NCBI GenBank assembly: GCA_035582835.1
Contig: JAYKAV010002916.1
Span: 643,686-707,685 of the forward strand
Direction of reading: 5' to 3'
Length of the DNA: 64,000 nucleotides
Origin: Phoebastria nigripes
Lineage: Eukaryota; Chordata; Aves; Procellariiformes; Diomedeidae
Each line of letters opens with the position of its first letter. Position 1 is the first letter of the stretch. Made by a program: the position numbers and the translations under genes. Positions 48,801 to 60,340 of this stretch are shown piece by piece. Below the pieces are notes generated by a model. The model had not been told where the DNA came from. It saw nothing but the letters and a program-made list of their open reading frames with translations, and made no database searches.

Positions 48801-50874
48801 CTGATGGCCCTTCAAAGGAGGCAGTGGAAAAGCCCCACCAGTCCTTCCTATGCAGGGTGCTGGTGGGGAAGAAGTGCTGGTGGCTCCTGGCTGTGAGGTG
48901 AGTAAGCAATTTAATGTAGATAGGTATTTCAGCAGTAGATGGTTTTAAGTTTGGGTTCCTATTTCTATTCTTCTAGTCTTTTAGATGAGGAAAATGGAAT
49001 TTGGTAGAAGCATGACTTGTTTACTCTGCTGTAATATGGCTTTGAGAGCTAGACTGGAGAGGGAGGTGTAAGCATGTGTGAAAACTCAAGAAGGTTATAG
49101 GGATAAAAGCCTGCAAGATTTCTATTTGTGACAGAGTTTGAACACACGCATAGGCCATCTCCTGGTTTAGGAACGTGATGTGGGACTTGCAGAAGAGCAG
49201 GCAGTTGCGGCAGTAGTTGTTTGTGGAGACTGTGGTGGGGCAACTTGCTGTGCTTAACAGGTTAAAACCATGGGCTGTATCCTCAGAGCTCCTCAACGAG
49301 TCTGATGCAGTCTGTGCTGCCTGCTAGCTTTTATCTGGTAGTTTCTGACCTCCTTAATGAGAACAGTGGTTGTCTGTGTTGAAAGGCAGTATAAAATGTG
49401 ATGCAATGCTTTTTTAGCAGCAGTGTATTTTGCATGCTCAAGGCAACAAAGTATGGGACAAGGGTTACCTAAATCTGCTGGGGATGCTTTGTTTTGTTCT
49501 CTCCATTACCCCTGGAAACCAAGTGCTTCACTGGGGGTGTTGAGCAGCCTTGTGGGCACGGCTGCTGCTGCAGCCCCTGCTCAGTCCCCAAGGCAGGTAC
49601 CCAGGTTTAACTGATGGGAGGGAGGGGACAAAAAGCCCCTTTGTTTTCTTTCTCATGCAACATTTGGGATCACAGCATGCACAGTGCAATTACACTTCAT
49701 AACAGCTAAACCTCTTCTTGTGATAATGGCAGTAAATTTTTGTTTGTTTGTTTTTTTACTTCTGCTGTATTTCCTTAGATGGTTGTATGAAGGGAGGAAT
49801 GTTAATGGTGCCCTTCCCGTGGTCATGCAGACTCCATGTCTGCCTGTTACTATTTAAGGCTTTTTGTTGAGTTTGTCTTCGATTCATATTCATTCCCATT
49901 TAAAATGGCTGAAAACATACGTAAACCGAACAGTGTTTTCTGTTGTCTTCTGATTTAAGTTAAGTAATGGTATCTACTGTATGAAAACCCATGCAGTCAA
50001 CTGAACTTTTGTTGAATTACTGACCGATGTTGATGTGCGTATGAGCATGTGAGAATCGTATTTCCAGACTGTCAATGACTTCACAGATGAAGCACAGAGA
50101 TCCTGGCTTTATACTTGCACTCTATGAGGCTAATTCTTTTGTTGTTGTTCTTTTGTTTTACTTTTTTCTTAATCTGATGCCTTCGATTCCTGCCATCATT
50201 CCTGCTATTGATTTGTTTGCCTCTTCCCAAAGGCAATCAATTGTGAGAAGGCAGTGCACACTTGTGCTCCCTCTGAAGAGAGGATTTCATTCCACATGGG
50301 GAGTATCTTATTTGCAAGGTGATTTTTCTCTTTGAAATTGCATAATCTTTATTGTGCTGATATTGATGTGCTTTTTAATAATGTTAAAAGTGATACAGAG
50401 CAAGGCAGTGGGTGCAATGACTCAGCATGGCTGTGTGCCTGAGTTGCTCATGTGTTTTAGTTACTGCTGTTGCTGTGATTTGATGAAAAATCTCTATCTT
50501 GAAGTTAGTTTTGGGGACTTATTAAGGCTTGAATACTGTCTAAGCAAAAAAAAAATACACCTATTTAAGATGATACAAGGCTATTTTGTCTTTCAGCACA
50601 CTAGTAACAAATTTTTTCTGTATGTTTTTAAAAGGGGCAAACAAAAAGTAACAGGTTTAACCTGTATTTAGGGTGTGTGGATGCATTGCCAGGCTGCCAG
50701 TGTAAAAAAGAATGAATAGGAATGGGTATTGCATGTAAGAGGTACTGTGAGGTGTAAAAACATAAAAATACTGTGGGAACAGATAAGAACGATGGAATTT
50801 CTGCAGGTGACATCTCAGACTGATAAAAGAAATGTGGTGCCAGGGTTGTACTCCCAAGGCCCGGGTGAGACGGC
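48801..50874. other. Unique non-coding DNA
   Basis: No gene or named repeat is seen. A T/G run lies near 49739-49758. Composition is ordinary. Confidence 0.5.
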
Positions 50875-50970
50875 GATGCCATCCAGATGTGATGCCATCC
50901 AGATGTGATGCCATCCAGATGTGATGCCATCCAGATGTGATGCCATCCAGATGTGATGCCATCCAGATGT
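50875..50970 (+). repeat. Perfect 16-bp tandem repeat, 6 units
   Basis: Six identical head-to-tail copies of GATGCCATCCAGATGT, with no substitution or indel. The array begins just after GAGACGGC and ends before GTCCAGTGAGG. Each unit contains one E-box (CAGATG). Perfect identity implies recent expansion or sequence homogenisation. It probably varies in copy number between individuals. Confidence 0.97.
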
Positions 50971-53900
50971 GTCCAGTGAGGCTGAGAATATGCAGAAACA
51001 CAGCAGGTGGTTTTAATGGGAGAGCTCAGGTCTCCCCGACAGATTTGGTGAGTGTCTCAGCAGGACGAGGTGTAAAGATAAGCTGCCAAAGCACTGAATG
51101 GTGCTGCCTGACTGGTCTTAAAACAAGCAGGGTTGCTGTCTTGGACTTGGAAGGGAAGGGAGTCTGGTTCAAGAAGTATTTGGCATACTGGATAGTAGCA
51201 ACCATGGTACAGGGAGGTGCAGCACAGCAGGAGGAGAGTGTAAGGCAAATACATCCCGATACAGATAAACAATTTGAAGGAGGGGGTCTGAAGAAAAACT
51301 CTGGCAATTAGTTGTGTGGTGGTGTGGGGTTTTTTTGGTGTGTTTTTTGTTTGTTTGTTTTTTAAGAGCAACCCAAAAAGCAAGGAGCCTGTGAGCAGGC
51401 TGGAGCTTCTTTTGAAGTTCCTGTTAGGATCCTGACTAAACGGTGTGCCAAATTCAACATGAAAACAAAGCCCTTCCAAGAAAATCTCCATGGCTCAGGG
51501 GAAAAGTTAAGGAGGTGATGGCAGGGAAAAAGTTGGCATTTAAAAAAATGGAAATCTTCTGAAAAATGAGAACAGGGAAGCACAGCAAGGTGGATGTAGA
51601 CAGATGATTAAAAGGTCTAGGAAAAAAACTTTTGCCCTGGCACCTCTGCCCGCAAAAAAACAGAGCCGGGGGATGCCGCAACCCACTCAGCAGTGCGGCT
51701 GTGACAGCAATGGCCCTGTGCATGGCCAGCCAGGGCCAGCAGCCTTTGGGAAGGTGGTGGATACAGAGCTGTCCTTCACCAGAGCCTGCACTTAGCAATC
51801 AGGCAAGTGCATCACGGCACTGGGGGTCTTCCAGAAGAGGTTTGTTTGTTGTAGGAGCACATGGTGCCTCCACATCATGTCAAGCCCTTAAAAACCATTG
51901 AAGTATTCTTTTTGGTGTCATGTCAGGGGGTAGTCGTCTTGCTCTTTGCTGGGTTTTGACCCGTGTGAAGGAGCCTTTCCAGACCTGCAGTTACAGCTGA
52001 TGGCATCCTCTGGTGAGGATGCATTGCTGTGAATGAGGCAGATCCAGTTTTGTCTTTGCTTTGGGGTCTCTAAGTCCCCATCTGACTTCCCTTTTCACCC
52101 AGAGAGGATCTGCACTGGCACGTACGCACCTCTGCCATTGCTTTTAACCCTCCTCAGGGGAAGGGGGTGACTGTGAATGTCACCTGAAGCAGGTATTTCC
52201 CTCCTTAAAATTTCTCCATCAGCTTTGTAGCAAGTGACTGGCCTTCTTGCTGTCACAGTGAGAACAAAACACTTCTGTTTGCATTTTCACCTCATTTCAA
52301 CAGAAATTAAGAGGAGTCAAACCAGCTTGAACAACCTCTTCTTACAGCATGCGCAGTGTGGGAGGAAAGGGTCTTGGGAACTGTGCCTTAGGAAAAAGAA
52401 ATCAAACTGAAGTTTATTGTGCCCTTCCCAGAGAGAGGATAGAGCCAGCTGTTTAAATGTCGCTAGTCAGCACTCCCTGATGTTACAGCAATTTCTTTTG
52501 GAGGGTCTTTATAAAAGAAAGTAATAAAAAAAATCCAGTCTGTGCACTCCACTGCCGCACTGGTCGGTGTCCCAGCCGTCAGCAGAGTGCACTGCTCTGC
52601 CCGTTGTGAAGCTGCGAGTAGTTCCGTCCCCTCTTTGTGTCAGTTGTTGGGGGGAGGATGTTTCTCTAAGCTGGAGGGGAAAAAATGGCTGTGTATAGCA
52701 CTGCCTGTGAGCAGCGATACTGTCCTGAGGACACTGCTTCAGTGGGGTGATTGCCCTTTACGGACTCCTGTGCCACTGCTGTGAGAAGGAGACCCACTCC
52801 TTGGCTTTAGTGCTTCTTTTATTTTATTTTTTAGCTAGAAAACAGCCATTTAATCTGATGGTTTTCTTTGTAAAGTGCTGGGAAGGAAAGGGCGAGAGGC
52901 TCATTTAGGATGAGTTATAGTGATGATGATACTGCAGCAACTTTGCTGAAATTCCCATCACCGCCCTGCCTGCAACGGTGTGCATTGGTGAGCTTTGGGG
53001 CAAGGCACCGGAGAGCACCTGCACTTCAGCTAAACCCAGCCCAGTGCATCGCTCGGTGACTTGGTACCTACCATTGCATCCTTGACACAGCAGACTAAGA
53101 GGACTCTTGTGTTTAAGGAAGGAGCAGAGCTGACAGGAGGTCTGGCTTCTCTATTTCTAAAGCCCACAAGTTCCCTTTCTCTCCTCCCTTCCCCAAAACA
53201 GCTGATGTGAGGCGGAAAGAAGCAGCTAACTTCTTATTTCTATTTCCATTGCTAATCATGTTTTGCCAGATTTGCACCTCCCTTGTCTGAGCAGTCTGAC
53301 ACTTTTACAGCCTATTTTCTTTCTGTCTGCTCTGATTTCTAATTATTTAATCCTAACAAGGAGAGACTGCTCCTACTGTGTGGAAAGCGTGTGTAGCTCT
53401 GGGTCCGTGGTGCTCTGACCATGAATAAATTTCCCTCTTCCTGTCAATGGCTTTTTTCTCTGCTCTTATCTAGAACTGTCTTGATCAGAATGTTCCTGCA
53501 AGGACCATAAAGACGGAACCATTAGATCCATGATCTGACCTCTCTGGCCAGCCACCAAGAGACCTGGTGGTGCTGGGAAATGTTGTAGGGAAGGGAATGT
53601 AGATGTCTTCCTCTTGAAGATCTTCAAATATCTAAATAGCCCTGTTTTTCACTTGCTCTATACCAGTGACATGCGTGACTGTAAAAGAGGGTCTGATACC
53701 AGGACACCCTGACAAACCTGCCCCTCAGATGCTGCTGGGTGCTGCTTTCATCTGAAACCTAATCAGTTGTGCAAGTGTGTAAATTAGTGTGGAAACAACC
53801 CTTGAGTGCTCTAGTACATTCACATAGAAACATAAATGATCTAATCTCCATACTAAAATAATAGCTGTGATACTAAGGAGATGTAACTCAGTGGGAGGTT

Positions 53901-56150
53901 AGCTTTTAAGAACAAATTAATAGATCGTATGAATAAAACAAGCTGTAAGAGCCTGTTTTCTTTTGCTATTAAGATATACTGGGTGAAAAGTACAACTGAA
54001 AATTGCTTCTCTTAGCAAGTGCATACTTTGGTGAAAAAGTAGATGTTAATATAGCCTGGTAAGGCGGAAAAGGTGAACAGAGAGAAAGCAAAGTGTCTGT
54101 CTCCTGTTATTAAGCTGTGTGAAGTATCAAACTTACCAGACAAGTAGAGAGCAGATCTCATACCTGACAAATCTGAATTTCATCAGGCCTATTTTTAGGA
54201 TTGTTTTGCTAGTCCTTCAGGAAATGTTGCTGAACCTTTGCAGGGCAATGGGCAATCACTGCTATGTACCTGCCGTCTGTCCTCTTCTTCCCTGGGTACT
54301 GCTTCCCATGGCTCCCCAAAACCCGGGTGTCCCTCCCCTGTCCCGTCACCTCACTGGAGGGTGTTTGAGGACAAGTAAAAGGAGCTAATGCAGCTCTAGG
54401 TGAGACAAGGTGCAGGTTGCCTGCTTCTCCCTGCTCTGCAGGACTTGCTTCCCCAGCACCAGACATTTGTGTCATGAACAGCTTCAGGCAGCACCTGAAT
54501 TGTCCCTCTGCTCGGGGCTGGCTAATGTCTGCGTGTCTTTGGTGGGTCCCTAGCCCCTGCAGGCTCAGCTGACCAGCTTTGCTGCTGGTCACCACAAAGA
54601 TGTCTCCAGACCAGTCGTGATGTCTATTGTGCAGGGGCACTGCCTGCCCGCTGCAAGCAGCACTGCTCAGCAAGCCTGGCCCGGTCCCTCGCTCTGCTGC
54701 TGCCTGGCTCTGCTTAGGCAGTCTGCGAACAAACGCCCTCCCTCTCTTTACTGGACTTTGAAAATCAACAGGGTCTGAGATACAGATTTTCTGTAGCTAA
54801 AGATAAACTGGAGGGTCTGAGAGTAGTGTCTGCAGCTGGACAACACTGCTAAATCCAACCCTCGCCTCCACCCCCTGCTCCAGAACACGTTCAGGAGGAG
54901 CAGTAGAAACAACAGCTCAGGAAGGTCTCTGGGCACGACTTTGCCACTGGCATGAAGCAACCTGCTGGGGTGTCTGGCTGGTGGCATGGGGCTGCTGGGG
55001 CAGAGACCAGCATCGTGCTCCTAATGCCAGGGTTTCTCCTGCATCAGGCAGTGAGATTTTGCTTGCAGGCATTTCAGCAGGACCCCTCCCACTCCTACCC
55101 TGGGGAAATGCTCCCCTTCAAAAAGATGCTTCTGGGATCTTTGGCTTTTTCTGATTCTAGGTTCTTCAGGCTGTTATTTAAATAAATCAGCGCTTTCAAA
55201 TTCATATGGAGGATGTGCAATAGTCAGGCACTCTTAATCTTTTTGGAGCTGAACGTAATTACTACTCACTGCGTGCTTCCAGAGGGCACAGGTCCTTACA
55301 CCTTTCTGCTCTGAGCTTGCTCCAAGTTTGAATTTGAAACAGGGACATATGTATCCAGTGAAAACTGTCTTTATTGCATGTGATTCAAAAGGTGTTAGTT
55401 TTATTACTAAACTCATATGGAAATAGTGTTCAAGATGTGAAAAATCGGATATCGAGCTTATGCTGATTTGACACAGCTTTTAGATTGGAGAGGTTCCTTC
55501 TTGCCACTGCGAGAGGGATGCAGCTTCGTTAGAGCTATAATAAGAACAGAATGAATTACCACAGAGTACTTTTCTCTTTATAGGTTGCCTAGTTCACAAA
55601 GCCACAGAAATCTTCCGAGTGAAATACTTGCACATTTCTTTCATTAGCTCAGCTCATCCTTCAGAGGATGTGCTCTCCAATAACCTGCCTCGTGCCAGCC
55701 TTCCCCCGAGGTACCAATTCCTCTTCTCTGCTGGCAGCACAAATCTGAATCAGCTGCACTTGATGCACCAGCATTAGCCTGGTTTGGCACATCTGTAACT
55801 GTGTATTTGCCTCCTGGAGAGACCAGAGCTGTATCTGGCAGAGTGTGACCCTGCCTTCCCCCATCAGCTGGGAGCACCATCCCAAATGCTGCATGTCAGG
55901 GTCACCTCAAGTCACGCTTCACCCTAGGAAACCTGCTAGTGCTTTTCTGGTTTTGTAGTGGAGCGTTAAATACGCTGTGGCGAACATCAGAGAAAAGTCT
56001 TTTCTATCTCACACTGCTGATTGTGCCCCTGGACCAAGGATGTGAGCAGGGTAAGACTGCCGAGCAGATGCGCCCGACTGAGTGGGATGTCCGTTGAGGG
56101 ATTAGTGGAGATCTGCTCACAGGGGCTGTGCTCTGAAAGCAGGAGGATTA
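50971..56150. other. Unique non-coding DNA
   Basis: No gene or named repeat can be supported. T/G-rich text lies at 51310-51365. Near 53505-53545 a short match to the ancient CR1/L3 3' block is too weak to call. No ambiguous base is present. Confidence 0.5.
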
Positions 56151-56155
56151 TGTAC
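56151..56155 (+). repeat. Left target-site duplication of the LTR
   Basis: TGTAC lies directly before the TGTATTG start of the element and is repeated directly after its CCACCACA end. A 6-bp version (ATGTAC, 56150-56155) is equally compatible if the element is taken to end one base earlier. Confidence 0.8.
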
Positions 56156-56575
56156 TGTATTGTGTTTGCGTGGCAAGGTTTTGGTAGTGGGGGGGCTGCA
56201 GGGGTGGCTTCTGTGAGAAGCTGCTGGAAGCTTCCCCCATGTCAGACAGAGCCAATGCCAGCTGGCTACAAGGTGGACCCGCTGCTGGCCAAGGCTGAGC
56301 CCATCAGCGATGGTGGTAGCACCTCTGGGATAACATAGTTAAGAAGGGGGGGGAAAACGCTGCACAACTGCAGCCAAAGAGGAGTGAATGTGTAAGAGAA
56401 ACAACTCTGCAGACACCAAGGTCAGTGAAGAAGGAGGGGGAGGAGGTGCTCCAGGTGCNGGAGCAGAGATTCNCCTGCAGCCCATGGTGAAGACCATGGN
56501 GAGGCAGGCTGTCCCCATGCAGCCCNTGGAGGTCCATGGTGGAGCAGATATCCACCTGCAGCCCGTGGAGGACCC

Positions 56576-56874
56576 CACGCCAGAGCAGGGGGATGTTCCT
56601 GAAGGAGGCTGTGACCCCATGGGAAGCCCACGCTGGAGCAGGCTCCTGGCAGGACCTGTGGAGAGAGGAGCCCATGCTGGAGCAGGTTTGCTGGCAGGAC
56701 TTGTGACCCTGTGGGGGACCCACGCTGGAGCAGTCTGTTCCTGAAGGACTGCATCCCGTGGAAGGGACCCATGCTAGAGTAGTTTGTGAAGAACTGCAGC
56801 TTGTGAGAAGGACTCACGTTGGAGAAGTTCATGGAGGACTGTCTCCCATGGGAGGGACCCCATGCTGGAGCAGG
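56576..56874 (+). repeat. Imperfect ~48-bp repeat array inside the LTR
   Basis: A CAYGCTGGAGCAG-type core recurs seven times, starting at 56576, 56629, 56673, 56721, 56770, 56815 and 56861. The spacing is 44-53 bp, and each core is followed by related TTCCTGAAGGACTG or GGACTGT text. The array is part of the LTR and not a separate insertion. Confidence 0.8.
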
Positions 56875-57093
56875 GGAGGAGTGTGAGGAGTCCTCCCCCT
56901 GAGGAGGAAGGAGCGGCAGAGACAATGTGTGATGAACTGACTGCAGCCCCCATTCCCTGTCCCCCTGTGCCGCTGTGGGGAGGAGGTAGAGAAAATTGGG
57001 AGTGAAGTTGAGCCTGGGAAGAAAGGATGGGTGGGGGGAAGGTGTTTTAAGATTTGGTTTTATTTCTCATTACCAATCAAATCAGAGTAGGAT

Positions 57094-57099
57094 AATAAA
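57094..57099 (+). terminator. LTR polyadenylation signal AATAAA
   Basis: A canonical hexamer within the LTR, 188 bp from its 3' end, followed by TG/T-rich sequence (GTCTGTTTTGCTTGTG). The position suits the end of the R region of an LTR. Use in the host is not shown. Confidence 0.6.
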
Positions 57100-57281
57100 T
57101 TAAACTAACTTCCCTAAGTCGAGTCTGTTTTGCTTGTGATGGTAATTGGTGAGTATCTCCCTGTCCTTATCTCGACCCACAAGCCTTTCATTATATTTTC
57201 TCTCCCCTGTCCAGCTGAGGAGGGGAGTGGTAGAGCGGCTTTGGTGGGCACCCAGTGTCCAGCCTGGGTCAACCCACCACA

Positions 57282-57286
57282 TGTAC
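57282..57286 (+). repeat. Right target-site duplication of the LTR
   Basis: TGTAC directly after the CA end of the LTR, identical to the left copy. Confidence 0.8.
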
Positions 57287-60139
57287 AAACACAGAGATGT
57301 CCTACTGTGTCACTTAAATGTGCATTCAGAACTGAGTAAACATTGCTGAGAGTGACTGACTGTGCATTTAACATATGAATAAAGTAATAAAGCAAGTGCA
57401 TCATGTATGATAGCCAATAGTATGGACTCTCAGGTTTTAATAAAGGACAGAAAATGTGTGGATTTTCAGCTCTGGATGGCAGGATGCTGTACTGCATGGT
57501 CCCTGATACAGGTAACACAGGCATCTCGGATATGGTCCAAGTAAAGATACCTAAGAAAGGTACCTGGTCTTTAGTCAGCTTATTGCTGGAGGTATGTGGG
57601 GGTTTTGAGGTCCCTGGCTGATAGGGGAGGGGGAGTCTGGAGCAATCAGTGCTCACTGATCAGAGCTGATAACTGGTGCTAGAACAGGTGAGGTGCTCTG
57701 ATGAATACTGGGTAGTAGGAGAGATGTAGCCTAGTGAGAAATGCCCCTGGTGCTGCTCAAAGGTGGTGATTTGATCCTCTTACGTGAGGGAATCTGTAGT
57801 TAATAAATTTTGAATCGTATTAAGGAGAAGTCACTTGGTTTTGTAATGCTAACAGCTTCATCATGAAGACTTTCGTCAGTAGAGATTGCCTTGTGGTTTT
57901 AATGCCTGTGCTTTGAGCGGCAGTGCAAGGTACAACTCAGTTGAATGACCTCATGATGAAGCAGTAAAATACAGAGGAAAGATCCAGAAAAGCTCCAGCT
58001 GACCAGAGTCCAACCTTCCCCCCCTGCCTTTCCTTCCCAGCAGTACATGGAGCAGATCTCTTATTGTAAAAGCCTAGCAAGGCAGGGCAAGAGTTGTCTT
58101 TTCCGCATAACTGGATCAATCTGTTGGGGAACTTTTATGGTACCCTTTGAGGTGGATTAAACACATGTTTGTACTTAAATATAAAAGAAAAACTTAACGA
58201 ACAATGCATTGGGCAGACTCCTACCACAATACACGGTTTTACATGGAGTCTGCCAAGATGTGTCACACGCAGATTCCTTATGTCCACTTGCACCAGCACC
58301 AATCTTGTGAGCATCAGCATGAGGCACCTCAGCCCAGCCCCGGGTCCATCCCCCAGCCCAGCTCTGCTGCCCAAAGGTGGCCCCTGAGCCTCCCATTCCA
58401 GGATGGCTACAAGACAATGTTGAGGCTGTTTCTTACCTCATCACCAAGGGAAACTTCACTCCCTTCTGTCTCTGGTATTCCTGCTTCCAGACAGTTTAAC
58501 CCCTTCTTGCAGTTGGGCCTCCTTGCCCTCCATGCCAGATCATTCCTCAGTACAAGTTATCACTGCTGAGCAGTTCCAATGAGAATTTTCCCTTCAAATC
58601 CTTCATCTTACTCACAACTCTGAAAAAGCAGTGCGCAAGAAATGTGTAACTTGAGGTGATGCTCCTTGCCCAAGTTGTCTGTTGCTTCAGCTGGGATGTC
58701 GTCTCTTGTGCATGAGGGCTGATGTCAGCTTTCAGTTTTAGGAAGAGGTGTAGACATATTACTTGCATTATCATGTAATGAGCATCTTTTGAAAATTTCC
58801 CATGCGTTCCAAGATCCAGTTTAAAATTGGTCTCCTAGTTTGAAAAACTAGACAAAACTTGTATTCTGCATTTCTAATATTTAGCAGTCCCAGCTCGTGG
58901 TCTTATTGCTGGCAAAACCAGGGCTTTTCAATATCTTTAACTTGTCCAGATCACTCTTTCCAAATTTCATATGAGGATACTTCTACACTCAGGTCTTTCA
59001 ACAATGAGTTTTTGGTTTAATTTTTAGTATCTTTAACATATTCTCAACAGGAAGTTTGTGTACAAATACTGATATTGTGCACACTCCGTCACATAGCAGC
59101 AGTGTTACTTAGATGTGAAGCTTGTGCATGACACTTCTACCCAGCTCAGCCTACATCAGCTCACCCATGTGCCTTACGGAAAGCCAAGCCAACAGCTGTG
59201 TGCTGCTCTGTATCCTCTGTACTTATAGACCCAAACCAAAAAGCAGCAAGTGTGAACACCCAGTGAACAGTCGGTGCCAGCATTTAGGGTGAGGATTTTT
59301 GTTCACCTACAGACTTATGGCTTTAAAAGGGAGCTGCACTCATTGATCTGGCAGAGAAAATTAACCCTTACCTCCATCCTTTTAATGCAACATAAATGAG
59401 TCTCCACTTGATGTAAAGCTTTTGCTTTGCCAGTTGGCAACTTTGAGAGAAACAACAACAACAAAAAAACCAATATCAAAGAAACCAAACCTTTCTTGGC
59501 AGTTGATTGAAACAATTTTATGCCTCTGTGGCTGTTTGCATCTTGATGGACTTCTTAAACTAATGTTTTATTGCTGTAGAGTAATTTTATTCTTATTTTT
59601 ATTACTGTTAAGTGCCTTATCAGTGCACTTGGTAACATGAATTATTTGCCATATTAACTTATGTTCTACAGCAGTTAATAGCAGTAACTGCCCTCCATGA
59701 AGCAGCACCATTGTTCATCCTTAAAGGTGTCGTCTGAAGTGGAGGAGGAACCTGCTCATCTGTGAGGTGGGAAAAGAGTGAGAGAAGCTCCCATGGGGGC
59801 AGTGAATTTGTTACTGCTGAAGTGGGGAGAGTTGTTGGTGAGCATCCCTGTGCTGCAGCCTTTCCTTGGCAGGTTTTGTGTGCTGTCTTACAGCTGTGAA
59901 GGATCTGGAGAAGCAGAGGTGTGCTAATCCAAAAGGAGTTCATTGAAATCGGTGTGGCAATGACTGTCCTGGGGGTTGGGAACCAGCCTGTCACTGCAGC
60001 ACCAAACCAGCCCAGTAAATCACAAACTCAGTGAGAGTATGGGTGGTGAGGACGTGCCATGTGTGTCAGGAGTGCAGCTGTCTTGTGAGAGTCTGGAGCA
60101 TTGAAATCAATGCTGTCCAGGCTGTAAAGGTACTTAAGG
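57287..60139. other. Unique non-coding DNA
   Basis: No gene or named repeat is seen. An (AAC)n run lies near 59450-59462. No ambiguous base is present. Confidence 0.5.
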
Positions 60140-60340
60140 ACCACTAGCAGAGCTTGCAAAAAATGTTTTTTAATCCAGTTTAATAAATGGGAGTCCTAGT
60201 TTAATTGGCATTATGAAAATCGCATGTGGGCTATTTTCTATAGAAAATTATAGGTGGAATTGATATCTCTGTGATATGAATCCCTGTGTTATCCAGACTT
60301 CAGATTAATACTCTGTACTGAGTATCACATGGTCTGTTGA
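60140..60340. promoter_or_regulatory. Weak candidate conserved non-coding element
   Basis: AT-rich complex sequence with TTTAATTGGCATTATG near 60199 and CAGATTAATACTC near 60302. No repeat text is present. The call rests on composition and homeodomain-like cores alone. Confidence 0.2.

Larger units (their letters stand above)
56156..57281 (+). mobile_element. Solo LTR of an avian endogenous retrovirus
   Basis: A 1,126-bp element that begins TGTATTG and ends CCACCACA, giving the TG...CA ends of a retroviral LTR, with a 5-bp flanking duplication (TGTAC). The text (GGTTTTGGTAGTGGGGGGGC, CACCAAGGTCAGTGAAGAAG, GTTTTAAGATTTGGTTTTAT, GTCCAGCTGAGGAGGGGAG) is what I recognise as a long LTR widespread in birds. 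A degenerate TATA-like stretch lies near 56330, and a polyadenylation signal AATAAA at 57094-57099 has TG-rich text after it, consistent with U3-R-U5 order. No internal retroviral genes flank it. Four ambiguous bases lie inside. The ERV class is not certain. Confidence 0.88.

Noticed and set aside
53505..53560. Possible ancient CR1/L3 3' block
   Set aside because: Only short scattered resemblance (GGAACCATTAGATC, TCTGACCTC). No neighbouring blocks in order, so it cannot be told from chance.
56156..57281. Retroviral coding remnants in the LTR region
   Set aside because: Open frames here follow the internal tandem array and carry no gag, pol or env motif. The element is a non-coding solo LTR.
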